64,000 nt of DNA from Pararge aegeria (taxonomy: Eukaryota; Arthropoda; Insecta; Lepidoptera; Nymphalidae), in assembly GCF_905163445.1 (NCBI RefSeq), contig NC_053181.1, forward strand, positions 1,116,001-1,180,000, in the 5' to 3' direction. Each line of letters begins with the position of its first letter. Within the stretch, counting starts at the first letter, position 1. The notes below the pieces were generated by a model. It had not been told where the DNA came from. It saw only the letters and a list, made by a program, of their open reading frames with translations, and ran no database searches. This document shows positions 10,860-21,827 of the stretch, one piece after another. The position numbers and the translations under genes are program-made.

Positions 10860-11270
10860 ATGGTTAGCTTCGTCTTTTGGACAGGACAGGGGTTACGTTG
10901 GACTTCCAAACCTCTTAGGAGAGATATATCCGAACTAAAACTATCACGGAATGCCCCTCTAGTTGGCTATTCGAGAGACCGGGGTCCTTTTGAATCCTTC
11001 TTGAACTTCAATCATTTGTTGACGACCTCCCAGGCGCAAACTGAGCGCTGTGGTTTATAAGGGAGATATTTAAAATTTTCTCGGGTCCGATTCTCTTGGG
11101 AGACTTCGGCCATGGCTAGTTAACACCCTACCAACATAGCCGTGACGCCGATAAACCGATGAAGAGACTAACTCAAGTAAAGAATATAGTATCAAACGCA
11201 GATACCGTTCCGACTCGGTCCAAGTTTGAAAAAAGAAAAGGAAAATCTTGTCGGAAATGGGCAACTAATA
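10860..11270. repeat. LINE-like remnants
   Basis: 11090-11235 contains the 'gggagacttcggccatggct' block of a family also at 28910 and 47410. 10860-11060 is open in one frame but resembles no known protein. Not called as a gene. Confidence 0.4.
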
Positions 11271-11396
11271 TAGGCTACGACGTTAATGTAAAATAATAAC
11301 ACGTCATGCATATGTTTTAAAACGTTACAATTCCGAAGAGAAACTTCTCCATTACACTCTCACGAGTATACATTAGCGGGTATATTCGCCCGCAGT

Positions 11397-11551
11397 AACT
11401 GTTACAATTAAAGGAAATAGACGGAAAACAGATGCCATTGGAACAGGTTGCAGCAGACGGTGCGGCGACGGCAGACACATTTCTCGGTCCATCGGCAACC
11501 ACAGACGAACGAGCCAATAGAGACATGCTGTCCCGTATATCAACTTGTATC
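11397..11551 (+). other. Coding-like island, unassigned
   Basis: A GC-raised, non-repetitive frame encodes KEIDGKQMPLEQVAADGAAT, then GPSATTDERANRDMLSRIST, ending in TGA at 11549. An AG acceptor lies just before it but leads straight into TAA in this frame. It may be a decayed exon or pseudogene piece. Confidence 0.2.
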
Positions 11552-11584
11552 TGAGAGACGGTCACTTTTTAAATTTTCTATATC

Positions 11585-11850
11585 CATACTAATATTATAA
11601 ATAGGTAACGTTTGTGAGTTTGTGACGTTGTAAGGGGTAATCTCTGGATGTACACACCGATTTTTAAAAGCGTTTCACCAATAGAAAGCTACGTTATTGT
11701 GGAGTGACGTAGGCTATATATTAACCTGAAAACTGAAAAGAACTTTTCGTTTGAGTCGGATTTACAAACTTGGTCGGATAAAAAACGGTAGATTGAAATC
11801 GTTTCTTACAAACGCTGCCTTAACGATATATGATGGAGTGCTATAGCAAA
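11585..11850 (+). repeat. Dispersed repeat P fragment
   Basis: It starts 'actaatattataaataggta', the phrase that opens copies at 58965 and 61820. The rest of 11850-12340 shows no gene. Confidence 0.45.
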
Positions 11851-12339
11851 ATTGTTTAGCTTGATAATGCCTACAAAAAAGTTTACGATAGGATTATACG
11901 TATAGCTATTATATTACAGCTAAAGATATTAGTTATCGAGGCATTACCACCGATTTAACCGGTAACGGTTTTAAAGTTTCTTTGTGGATCAATCGCAATG
12001 TGATGATATGATGTTAAATTATTTCATTCAAATTTAACATGATCCGATAAACTTTAATTTAACAGAAAATATATCGGTAATAATATTGAAATAACTTTCT
12101 CCTGTAAAACTTATGTTTTACCGCTTACACATAGTCGCCGGTAATGGTTTATTATTTTTTATTGATTACTCACCGCTTCGCGTTGATACTAACTTGAATG
12201 TTGCCATCTGCAACTCAATAAGCACAGAATTAGGAACATACAGAACCCTCATTCAGTAATTATTACATGCAGTGCATATGTCCAAATGCAGTGAAAACAC
12301 CCCATCGCATGTCTCACTTCACAACTGCGGAAAATACCG

Positions 12340-12611
12340 CTAAATAATAATAATAATAATAAATATACAACGACAATACACACATCGCCATCTAGTCCCA
12401 AAGCAAGCGTAGCTTGTGTTATGGGTACTAAGATAACTGATGAATATTTTTTATGAATAATATACATAAATACTTATATTATATAGATAAACACCCAGGC
12501 ACTGAAAAACATTCATGTTCATCACACAAATATTGTCCAGTCCAGGAATCGAAACCACGGCCTTGGACTCATTATGCAGGGTCGTTGCCCACTGCGCCAA
12601 TCGGTCGCGGT
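12340..12611 (-). repeat. SINE family A, near full-length - copy
   Basis: The tail 'aataataaatatacaacgac' is at the left; the tRNA-like head ends at 12608 ('cactgcgccaatcggtcgcg'). Good match to the 47035 and 30740 copies. Confidence 0.87.
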
Positions 12612-12908
12612 TTATGCATGCCTAATCAATCTCAGAGCAGGAGCTGTCGGCAGTCTACATGGAGAGAGTTCGAGAAACACTACTGAAGTGGAGTGTATAT
12701 TGATGCTTCAATATTAGTCGTGTACAGGGTTCGCCGTATCGCTAGATCGCGCCAATATTATAGGGATCAGAAAAGACATAAGTCGTATGGGCATTCCAAA
12801 TCTGATGGAAATGATCATGTTCATGTTCATTTTTACCATGAGAGAGTCCATGGGATATCAACTACGATGTTAGTTGATGGTAAGCTATAGACTGGTTGAC
12901 GACGCGTT

Positions 12909-13127
12909 GGAAAGAAGACGTTACTTTGCAGAAATCCATGATATATTGAAAATTAAGCTTAATTTGCTATTATCCGCGAAAAGCAGGAGAATCTGTATGG
13001 TGTAATTTATAAAACAATTATTCAATGTAAAATCAACATCTCCGGTCAGGATTGAAGAAATTATAAATTACACCATACAGATTCTCCTGCTTTTCGCGGA
13101 GTATAGCAAATTAAGCTTAATTTTCAA
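12909..13127. mobile_element. Foldback copy of repeat M with 12-bp target-site duplication
   Basis: Two inverted arms (about 12948-13015 and 13058-13125) share 'ctccgcgaaaagcaggagaa' and its complement, with a 40-base unpaired middle. Direct repeats TGACGACGCGTT at 12897-12908 and 13128-13139 flank it exactly. The length and variable end suggest target-primed insertion, or twin-priming that created the inversion. Confidence 0.75.
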
Positions 13128-13139
13128 TGACGACGCGTT

Positions 13140-14440
13140 ATCCACTCGTAAACTCGGGGCTGACCGTCTATTGGAGGACTGTTTGAGGTTGAATTGTAAG
13201 TTGGTGTTGAAACTGTGAGTCGATAAATTAGCGAAAACTTTAATTAGTTGCGCACTCTGCATCGAGCTACCCTGTGCAAGGCTACTAACCGTGTTTGAAC
13301 TATTTATCCGGGAATTCAGGCTGAGGCTTCGACGTCGCTCGAAGTACGAGTTACGCGCTGCCGGAACCCGCCCTGGTGGATAATGAATGCGTGCTCGGAT
13401 CGGACGACAAAGCGCCCCATCACAGGCATCTATTCATCAAAATTTTAACATCTCTATTGTTACTTAACGTATGAATAAACGTATTGCAATTTATGAAACT
13501 GTCACATGGGTGGTATTTGATACGAGTTATATAAATGGTTATGTATAAACATGTATAGACCGTATGCTTTTAATAGTATATACGGGTACCACTTGCAGTA
13601 TTTTAATATCTACTAACTTCTTATAATCTTGTTAGATTACTAGCTATTATATAGATTAGATATATATAGATTATCAGCTAGCTTAAACGTAGTGGCGACA
13701 GACAAAAGGTCTTAAATTAGATTCCCAGGTTGGACCAAAATAAATCGTTATGTACTTATTGAGTAGTACTTCTTATTTGGGTCAGAAATACTCAGTATTA
13801 GCCTAACCAGTGATGGAATAGCTATCCGCGTTCAGCGTGGTGGGTTTGAGCTTTGAATCCTTTTATCTTAAAACAGAGGTAGCCTGTGGTGGATATCAAG
13901 GGATTTTGTCATTCTGAAAAGCTCGGGAAAATGTCAGTTAATACTTACCCAAAATCCACCAAAAGACAAAGTAAAACCTTTCTTTATTAAAATACTAATA
14001 GTATAAATGCCAATTTTTACGTATCTGACTTGAAAAACCTATTTCAACCCCTAAGGGGGGTAATTTCTAAAAACCGTTTCCTAGCTGCCATCTACGCCCT
14101 ATAAGGAACCTACCCTTCACATTTCAAGTTTTTAAGCTTTAAATTTCCTGAGATTTCCCTTTAGTGGGTTTATAGATAGGGTTGTAAACACTTATAATGT
14201 TTTAATAAGTTTTTATTAGAAATAAATATGCTTCTTTCTATTAAATAATATATTTACTTTTAATATTTTTTATGAAATATACTTATGCCTTCATTTCGTA
14301 ATTCCGTTACGTGTTGTATTACTGCCGTATTTAGTATTTTACTCACCGTTTAAACCTTCCCTAGACCTCCACGAATATTTCACTGCCTAAATAAGCCATT
14401 TCAGTTTAGCAGTTGTCGAGTTTTAGTAAAACGGACAGCA
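13140..14440. other. No gene seen
   Basis: 13140-13420 is moderately GC-rich and unique, without a convincing frame. 13600-13690 has imperfect AT palindromes. 14000-14180 contains a fragment ('ctaagggggg..') of a common dispersed repeat. Confidence 0.4.
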
Positions 14441-14446
14441 ATTACG

Positions 14447-14448
<2 letters not shown>

Positions 14449-14479
<31 letters not shown>
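14449..14479. repeat. (AT)n microsatellite
   Basis: About fifteen AT units. Confidence 0.92.
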
Positions 14480-14481
<2 letters not shown>

Positions 14482-14810
14482 TTAGAGTAAGCTCATGTAG
14501 ACAAACATGCGCACATATTTTGTCGTTTATTTCTCGCAATTTCTCGTAATCTTACGTAAAATCAAAACTAAATCTACCACTTCTAGAGTTCCAAACGCGT
14601 CCTGCCCTAACCAAAAGTCTACAACAAACTGAGCCTCAAGTATGCTTATTTGTTCGGGTGTCACTTTAACTCGCATTCTCATCATAATCATCTTTTCAGA
14701 CTAGGGACGTATACAAGTATTCGTATTACGACAACTTGAAAATCGAATGATCGTTGAACTTTTAAGTTTTTCAGTGATTTCAAGGAAATGTCTAGAATTT
14801 AATTAATCCT

Positions 14811-14972
14811 CCTGTCAAGGAGTATGTGGACGCCGGGGTCCGCGTACAAATATATAGTACCAAACTCGCTCATCGGGCAGGAGGACGCCGGGGGGCAGGC
14901 CGTCCCAGACGATTATAAACCACATTTTCTTTATGATAGAGTTTACTTTTGTTTGAACAAAAATATAAAATA
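14811..14972 (+). other. Coding-like GC island, unassigned
   Basis: One frame reads SMWTPGSAYKYIVPNSLIGQ, EDAGGQAVPDDYKPHFLYDR and VYFCLNKNIK before TAA, which looks like an exon's C-terminal end. The opposite strand is also open, so the strand is not certain. No acceptor is clearly in phase. It could be a terminal exon of an unseen gene or an old transposon fragment. Confidence 0.25.
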
Positions 14973-15169
14973 ATGCTTGTTTGAATCTGTGTAAGCGTGC
15001 CACCGAGACCGTGCGTGGAGCTCTTTTGTTGATCGTTTTTATCCCGGTAAGGACAGTGTTTTGTGTAATAACTAGGTTAGTTTATGTTCTTCATACAGCA
15101 ACAAGAAAGCTATTTTATCAATTGGATTTGTAAATTTCATTGTATTTTTAAGTTGTGTAAGTTTTATAA

Positions 15170-15215
15170 GGCGATTGCCAGAGTCGCAGGTTCAAATCCT
15201 GTCGTTTTAAATTTA
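15170..15215 (+). repeat. tRNA-like SINE fragment (family H)
   Basis: 'gcgattgccagagtcgcagg' and 'ttcaaatcctgtcg' match the tRNA-like head at 45740-45790. Only the box B half is left. Confidence 0.6.
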
Positions 15216-15544
15216 TAAAAATTGTGTAAAGGTGGAAATAATAATTAATCTGTGTACAGAGTGATGAACGCTGGGGAACAGTTACGGCCACAGTCCCATG
15301 GTGATAGTGCGGCGATAGCGCGGTAATCAGTTACGCGGTATTGTTGTGATCTGGCGCATGTAGTCGACTCCACTCTACTCCGCGCCCATGGGAGTTTCCC
15401 ACCCTGCTTATCTTGCACGCGATATGTGGAAACTGGGTGAAAGACGTGGAATTTAGCCATGCTTCCGTAAGCCGGGCCCTAAAACCTCAATAAAAGCTTA
15501 AAAACGCGTTTCGTTAGAGCAACGTTAGGTCGTTACTTATGAAG

Positions 15545-15745
15545 TTTGTAGAATAGCGATAGCCTAGTGGTGTGAGGTACGGCCTTCCTTTCAGAGGGAC
15601 CGAGATTGTCTCCCAGAAAGAACCTCTATCTTTTATTTATTTAATAATTTAACTCTTTATTTGTGCACCACTATGAAGTTAGGAAAATAAAATAACAATA
15701 GAAATACAAAGACAGAAGTAGAATACTACTACGCTAGAAGGTGAC
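15545..15745 (+). repeat. tRNA-like head plus LINE tail fragment
   Basis: 15550-15615 resembles a tRNA-derived SINE head ('gatagcctagtggtgtga'). 15640-15740 matches the LINE tail at 54590-54700 ('aactctttatttgt..'). Confidence 0.5.
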
Positions 15746-15827
15746 TCGTAATCTGATGATTAGGTACCCCAACTTTGTTTTCTAAGTTCCTTAAATATTA
15801 ACATTGGTAATGTAAAATTTCTATTTC

Positions 15828-15905
15828 AAATTCAAATTCAAAATTTCTTTATTCATGTAGGCCTATCACAGGCACTTATGAAGCTTTCTGTTTAAATTTT
15901 ATTAT
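15828..15905 (-). repeat. LINE E 3' end
   Basis: 'catgtaggcctatcacaggc' and 'acttatgaagc' match 28680-28740 (+) and 63805-63890 (-). The terminal 'ttcaaattcaaattca' is at the left. Confidence 0.7.
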
Positions 15906-16084
15906 TATAAATATACATATCTTTTAATAAAATTGAGTTATCGTACATACTAACCAGTGCATGCTGTGACTACCTATAAGTGAAATTATGTGTCATTAGT
16001 ACCCTAAGGCTAGCTTTATTCATAACTATATATTTATTATTATTATATACTACCTATATAATAATAACAAATATATAGTAAATA

Positions 16085-16180
16085 ACCTAATAAAAATAAA
16101 TAAATACAAAAGGCGGCCTTATCGCTTAGTAGCGATCTCTGCCAGGCAACCTTTGGATTAGGACAACATAAGCAAGAGCG
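16085..16180 (-). repeat. LINE tail with the 'ccttatcgct' hairpin
   Basis: 'ggcggccttatcgcttagta' and 'gcgatctctgccaggcaacc' are shared with 16680, 33400, 45075, 50010, 59870 and 61435. Confidence 0.75.
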
Positions 16181-16321
16181 GACAGGTTGTGAAAAATTAT
16201 TATAAACTTACATTCAAATATCTAACTTTTCTGAGTTTTTGAATTAAAAGCAATTAAAATAACACTAGCTTTCTCTGGTTGGCTTCTCGGTGTCTCGGAG
16301 ACACCGATTAGAGATATGGGT

Positions 16322-16755
16322 TCAATATAACTGCCATACCCCTAACAGGTTAGCCCGTTACCATCTCAGATTGCATCATTACTCACCAGCAGGTTAGATT
16401 GCAGTCGAGGGCTAACTTGTAGTGTAATAAAAAAAAGGGTTTAACGGTGGAAAACTTCGCCAGGAAACATGCATGGCTGAGAGTTCACTATAAAGTTCTA
16501 AAAGGAATGTGTAGTCCACCAATCCGCATTTGTCCAGCGTGGTGGACTACGGGCTAATCCCGTCTCTCTCTGTAGGGGGCCCGTGCCCTGAAGTGAATGA
16601 ATACACTTTTATTGTACACCAAAGAAAAAACTTAGTTACAGAGATATAAATACGAGTACATATCAAGAGAGTACAATTTGGTGGCCTTATCGCTACATAG
16701 CGATTTCTTCCAAGCAACCAATGGCGTAAAAGGAAAAAAACATAGAAAAGAGGTA
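16322..16755. repeat. Cluster: repeat G (-), SINE B fragment (+), LINE tail (-)
   Basis: 16322-16432 is family G. 16437-16600 is a head-less family B copy ('ccaatccgcatttgtccagc'). 16602-16755 is the LINE tail family beginning 'gaatgaatacacttttattg'. Successive insertions have stacked end to end. Confidence 0.75.
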
Positions 16756-18890
16756 GGTGGTGCAATAAATAAGATTTGAAATTATACAAATATATAAATA
16801 AAATATATATATAACCGGTGATGGCCATAATGATGATGATGATAAAGATATTTTCATGATGATGTTGCAGTCTTAGACGATAGTGAACTAGCCTGTTAAA
16901 GGTGTGGCAGTTATATTTAAGCCATTTCCCTTAGCGTCTTTGCTGAATCGTAGTGGAACGCTAAATCGCTTGCCGGCATTGAAAGTAGCGTGCCACCAGA
17001 CGACCCAAGTTTGTTTCAGTACTTTGTAATCCCCGAAACTCTTTGGTTCTGGTGTTTGAAATGCACTTATGTATAAATATCTTTTAGTTTTGCATAAAAT
17101 TATATGTATTTTTATATGGGCCTTGTTGCCTGATGCACGCAAATAAATAAATAATAATAATAATAATTTATTTGCTAGAACTGTGGGTCACTATAACTTG
17201 TTTTACAATATTTAAAATACACTCAATCACACACAATCTACTGTCATCGACAGTCTGCAAATCTTTTCAGATCGTCTGATCTTCGATCATCTGATTCTAC
17301 GGAATAAGATTCAAACTCATTCTAAAAAAGAAAATTAAGAATGAAATAAATTGAGGAAATAATAATTATAGTCTAAGATTTCTAGTCCAATTTTAGAAAT
17401 TGTCATTTAAATATTTGTTAACACTATTAAGTTTTATCGTTAAGCATTTTGATAATTACTCTCCTAAAGCGGCAAATTTTTATGGCAGTCAGACAGTTTA
17501 TAATATAAAGATATACACCAAACCATACAATAAGATTATTTTTGAAAAAAGTGCCAGCCTCCTTGACACCACCCACAGTCTATTTTTTGGCCTACTCCTC
17601 CTATTTGGGTGCAGTGGAGTGAACTTTCGAAATAGGCATCACGGACAGCGACTACAATCGTGTGAAAGAAAAGCTATTTTTTATTGATGTTATTACCTCC
17701 AGGTGAATATTTCCTTAAAATACAATCCTCATCGATGTAGGATCATCACAAGCCTTAAATCGCCAAGTGAAAGTACTTCAGTATGTACTGTCTTCCCCTA
17801 GACACAGGGTCAGCACTCTTCATTCACGAGGCCATAACGTTTTATGACGATTCGAACTATTAACTTGTAGGCTCTCAGTACGAAATGGTAGACCTCGCAA
17901 ACGTTGATGGTTTTCGATTATCGAGTGATTAAAAATAGAATCAGCTCAATTTTTTTATATCATACTTTTCTTGAGTTACAACTCTAACTCAAGACTATGA
18001 CTCTGAAATCTATAGAGGTGGATTCTCAAGTAACTACCAACCCAAACTGCGCCAAGTACATTAACAGAGGAGTGTTTAGGGTATTAAAATTCTTAATTGT
18101 TATTTATACATTCCAAGAAGTAAATCAAATAAATTATTTTATTAAAATTAGGCCTATTTTATAAGCACTTTTGTGACTACCACCAATTTGCTGCGTAGAT
18201 TTTATCAAGCAGAGCCAGTCGAGAGAATTAGTAAGTGCTCTTTTCCAATATTAACAATGTAAAAATTTACAATAATTAGTGTTTTGTGCGTGTAATAAAC
18301 ACCTGGTGGCTTACCTTGTTGTTAATAAATTCAATAAATATAAAATAACCTTCTATAGCTTATTGGTCCAGAAAATATGTGATCTAAATATGATTTTGGT
18401 ATGTTAATTAATAAACAAAACGAGTAAAGTTTGTAAGCGTAGTATTGCTAATTAATAAACCACTATTTTACAGACTTCCGAAACCTCTGTAAAATATTTA
18501 CAATTCGTTTTACTTAGATAGTGTTTCGATACTCGACAGAGGCAACTATGAGCAAGCAATTTCATACTAAGGATAGAGGCATAAACTATACGTATAAACG
18601 TCGGACATAATTCAAACAATGAAATTTTATGGAAAGCGAAATCGTGTGCGGTATAATTTTTAATTACGGGTATTGTGCCGGTGACCTAGTGGGGGGAACA
18701 AGTGGATATTCACATAGGGGACACCACTTTAGGTCAGTGGGGGACACTGATATATAGATATAGTTTTATTTATTACAAACAATTCAAAAACATTTTTATG
18801 GGAGACAAAGAGATATTTTTTTAACAATAATAATCCTTATTTTTATATTAATAAAATATTTATTTTTTGGGTACATGTATTTATGCACCA
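16756..18890. other. No gene seen; AT-rich with minor repeats
   Basis: 16888-17140 and 17400-17690 have open frames of 84-95 codons, but their composition and lack of splice sites do not support genes. 17150-17170 is a short (AAT)n tract. Confidence 0.45.
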
Positions 18891-18894
18891 CCTA

Positions 18895-19055
18895 ACTAGT
18901 TTATGTACCTGTTTTTTATCTTCGCCATTGGTTGCCTGGAAGAAATAGCTATGAAGCGATAAGGTCGCCAAATTGTATACGTTGTTATGTTATACTTTTT
19001 TTTTTCTATGTACTTCTTGTGGTGTGCATTAAAAGTACATTCATTCATTCATTAA
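18895..19055 (+). repeat. LINE tail ending in TTCA repeats
   Basis: 'ccattggttgcctggaagaa' through 'aaaagtacattcattcattc'; the + orientation of the family at 59782-59945. Confidence 0.8.
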
Positions 19056-19080
19056 TTGATTAAAATATTACCATTATATG

Positions 19081-19425
19081 ATTACCTGGGATTCAAACAC
19101 CTTTACGGCCTACAATACACTAGGTTACTAGCCTACCCTACCCTACCTAGCCTACCCTACCTACCCTACCCTACCTACCCTAGTAACCAAGTGTAGGTCG
19201 AGTTCGAATCCCAGACCTTATCTAAATTATGTGCTTTTTGAGCAATTAAAATGTCACCTTCTTCAACGGTAAAGGTAATCATCGTAAAGAAACCTGCACG
19301 CCTGAGATTTCCTCATAATGTTCTCAAAGGCGTGTGGAGTCCACCAATCCGCACTGGGCCAGCGTGGTGGACTACGGCCTAAACCCTTCCCATTGTGGGA
19401 AGAGACTCGTGCCATATAGTGGTAG
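19081..19425 (+). repeat. Two SINE B heads facing each other across a (CCTAC)n tract
   Basis: 19085-19130 is a - strand head ('gggattcaaacacctttacg'). 19131-19185 is a CCTAC/CCTAG minisatellite. 19186-19425 is a + copy with box B 'gagttcgaatcccagacc' and a full body. 'actaggttactag' and 'ctagtaaccaagt' make the junction symmetrical. Confidence 0.75.
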
Positions 19426-19476
19426 TTTTTGTGGATATTATTTAAAATAAACACATTACATTCCGTTTCCTACCTT

Positions 19477-19527
19477 AAGAGCGCCATCTAGGTAGGTTTC
19501 TCAGTATTTTAAATAGATGGCGCTCTT
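19477..19527. promoter_or_regulatory. Inverted pair of AGATGGCGC motifs
   Basis: 'aagagcgccatcta' (19477-19490) is exactly complementary to 19514-19527. Each arm has AGATGGCGC, close to insect CTCF sites and to Pho/YY1 GCCAT sites. It could equally be the ends of a small palindromic repeat. Confidence 0.35.
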
Positions 19528-19690
19528 TCGTTTCCATATAAATCGTAGTTAACTTACACGCGACCGAATAATTAAACGTAGCTGGAAAATCACACACTTG
19601 GCATTATAAATAATGGCAGTGTAAATAATTTCTAATAGAACACAGAGCGATATCATACAGTTCGTTATATATGTTTCCCATAAGGAATAC

Positions 19691-20041
19691 CTATTTATAT
19701 CGATGTTTATGATACTGAAATACGCGTCGCTCGCTGTAATTTCGGCGATTGCTTGATCGCGGATCGGTGCGGATGAGTACGTATTTAAAATGACAACAAC
19801 AATATTGTGAACCATTGAATCGTGAGGAGCCTGATGTGACTCGGGCAGCGCACTGTTTGCTGCTGCCGGCGCGGTCTACGCGTTCTTGCCCTTGTCGACT
19901 ACGAGTACGACTTGGAAGTCCTACGTAACCTTCGTCCTCCTCCAAGGATAGTGTAGCCATAAAGCTTTTGCCACACGCCAAAAACAAAAAAAGGGGATTG
20001 TTTTTAACTTCAGGCCATCTCCTTAATCCTCCGATTGTCAC
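19691..20041 (-). other. GC-rich, unique, coding-like island
   Basis: The - strand frame contains MATLSLEEDEGYVGLPSRTR and SRQGQERVDRAGSSKQ, in a CpG-rich stretch not shared with any repeat here. It might be a short first exon or a promoter island. No downstream exon was found, so a gene is not claimed. Confidence 0.25.
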
Positions 20042-20344
20042 TATTTAAAAAATATGTAAAAAGAATTATAAAGAGAGCTTATCAAAAAAGCTTCTACCAT
20101 TAAAAGCTAATAATACCTCTAATACGGAGCGCACAAATGTTAATGCCTCGCGAACAATGTAAATGACTGCGGATGAACGCCTTTTCATACATCAACATGA
20201 TGTTATTGAGTTATAATCTACAAACCATTGGAGAATAGCCGTCTGTGCGTTTGTAACTGTTTATTTACTATGATGAAACTGACTGTTCATTTATACATTA
20301 ATTAAACATTAAATAAAATTTAGTTATTAAGTTAGTTATGATAT

Positions 20345-20445
20345 CAATCCATACCAATCCACTACAGGGCACGGGTCTCATCCCACAATGAGAAGGGTTT
20401 AAGGACGTAGTCCACCACACGGGTCCAGTTCGGATTGGTGGACTA
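20345..20445 (-). repeat. SINE B fragment
   Basis: Reverse complement of the family 3' half ('cactacagggcacgggtctc', 'cggattggtggact'). Confidence 0.75.
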
Positions 20446-20756
20446 ATCTTACTTAATAATAATTATAAATTAAAGTTCTTGAAAATCAGTCTTCGGCATT
20501 GATCTACCGATTAACAGGTACATAATACATAAATAACAGCTTATAGACCTGACATTATGCTAGACGATACTACAGTGCGCCATGGAATTATTGTCGACAT
20601 TACTTTTCCATATGACGATAATCTGGGGAAAGCTTAAAAGGAAAAAGTATCAAAATACGTGGACTTTTCTAACGAGATTACCGCCATGAGGAATGTTGAG
20701 TCAACAGTTATTGTTCCGATAGGTAGTATAAGATAGTGACTGAAACTCACAGAGTG

Positions 20757-21240
20757 TCATAGAGTGTTTGACACTCTGAGAGGTGAAAGCGGTGCCGGAT
20801 GCTTCCAAGCAACCTTGTCATTAAGAAATTCATCAATTGTATAGTAACCTCGCTGTAACAAATGTGTTTTAACACATTCTTTAAACTTGTGCATTGGTTG
20901 GTCCAAAATTACCTTAGGAATCATATTATAAAAGCGTATACTCAATACCACAAATGACTTCTACACCTTTCGCAGACGATATGCAGATGTCACAGATTTA
21001 TTACCATTTCTTGTAAGTTGACTGTTTATATCCACTTTTTGTTTAGATAGACTAATATGTTGTCTTCCAAATACTATATTGTTATAAATATATTGTGAGG
21101 CTACCGTAAGTATATGTATTTCTTTAAATTTTTCACGGAGGGATTCACGTGATTTATGTTTATATATTGACCGTACAGCACTTTTCTGCAATATGAATAT
21201 AGTTTAAATATCAGCAGCTTTGTCCCATAATAAGATCCCG
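20757..21240 (-). pseudogene. CR1/Jockey-like LINE reverse-transcriptase C-terminal fragment
   Basis: Two - strand open pieces (21191-20961 and 20951-20757), separated by a break, encode the end of a LINE ORF2: QKSAVRSIYKHKSRESLREK, then FYNMIPKVILDQPMHKFKE and GYYTIDEFLNDKVAW. The YN-IP/KFK/L--GYYTI-EFLND signature is typical of CR1/Jockey-group elements of butterflies. The copies at 31110 (+) and 43715 (+) are the same family. Confidence 0.8.
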
Positions 21241-21359
21241 TAAGACATTGCACTATGAAAGTACGTAAAGTAAACAAGGCAGCCGAGCTTAGTTTACCTG
21301 CTAGTGTAACTATTTTTTGATTTTTTTTTTTAAATTTTAAATTTTGTTTTCGCGAAAAA

Positions 21360-21440
21360 CTTTGATCTTCAGAAGCTTTCGCTTGGGTGTTGGATCAAGG
21401 GTAGGATACAGAGGCAGTCCTTTAAACAGCACGAAGAGGT
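21360..21440 (-). repeat. Fragment of the LINE seen at 1725-2160
   Basis: 'gaagctttcgcttgggtgtt' and 'ggatcaagggtaggatacag' are the reverse complement of the coding-like end near 1790-1835. Confidence 0.55.
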
Positions 21441-21589
21441 CCCTTACTCGTACCTGGGTGGGTGATGATGAAGATTAGTGAGAACTTAATTGTTAAAGTT
21501 CTTCCAACCTCATTTAGTAGCACTCAGCACCTTTAATGTCCACGGTAAATCTACAATCCCCGATAATAGGCGAGGCCGTATTAAAAGCT

Positions 21590-21800
21590 AGTGATGTTCA
21601 AATGAGTCCGCTCCTGCGCCGCCGTCGGCGATCATTAAGATGTTAACGGTAGTGCGCCGGCGCACGGACGTGGAAAATTATTCTCTCAACGGCGGCGCTT
21701 CCGTGCTAGCGGCCATGTTGAATTGGCATATTGGTCACTTCTTTTGTTCGCGTCACGCATTATTGGACCGCAAGGAATGATGTGGCGGAATGTGGGACGC
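21590..21800. promoter_or_regulatory. CpG-rich unique island
   Basis: It includes 'ctcctgcgccgccgtcggcg', 'gtgcgccggcgcacggacgt' (a perfect GTGCGCCGGCGCAC palindrome) and 'gcggccatgttgaattgg' (Pho/YY1-like). It is unlike every repeat in the window. It could be the promoter or noncoding first exon of the 30-45 kb gene, or of another transcript, but no donor site is convincing. Confidence 0.3.
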
Positions 21801-21827
21801 ATTTCTGCAAGTGCTAGAGACTAAGCT

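Noticed and set aside
19131..19190. Telomere-like CCTA-rich repeat
   Set aside because: Lepidopteran telomeres are TTAGG/CCTAA; the units here are CCTAC and CCTAG, in a short irregular tract between SINE heads.
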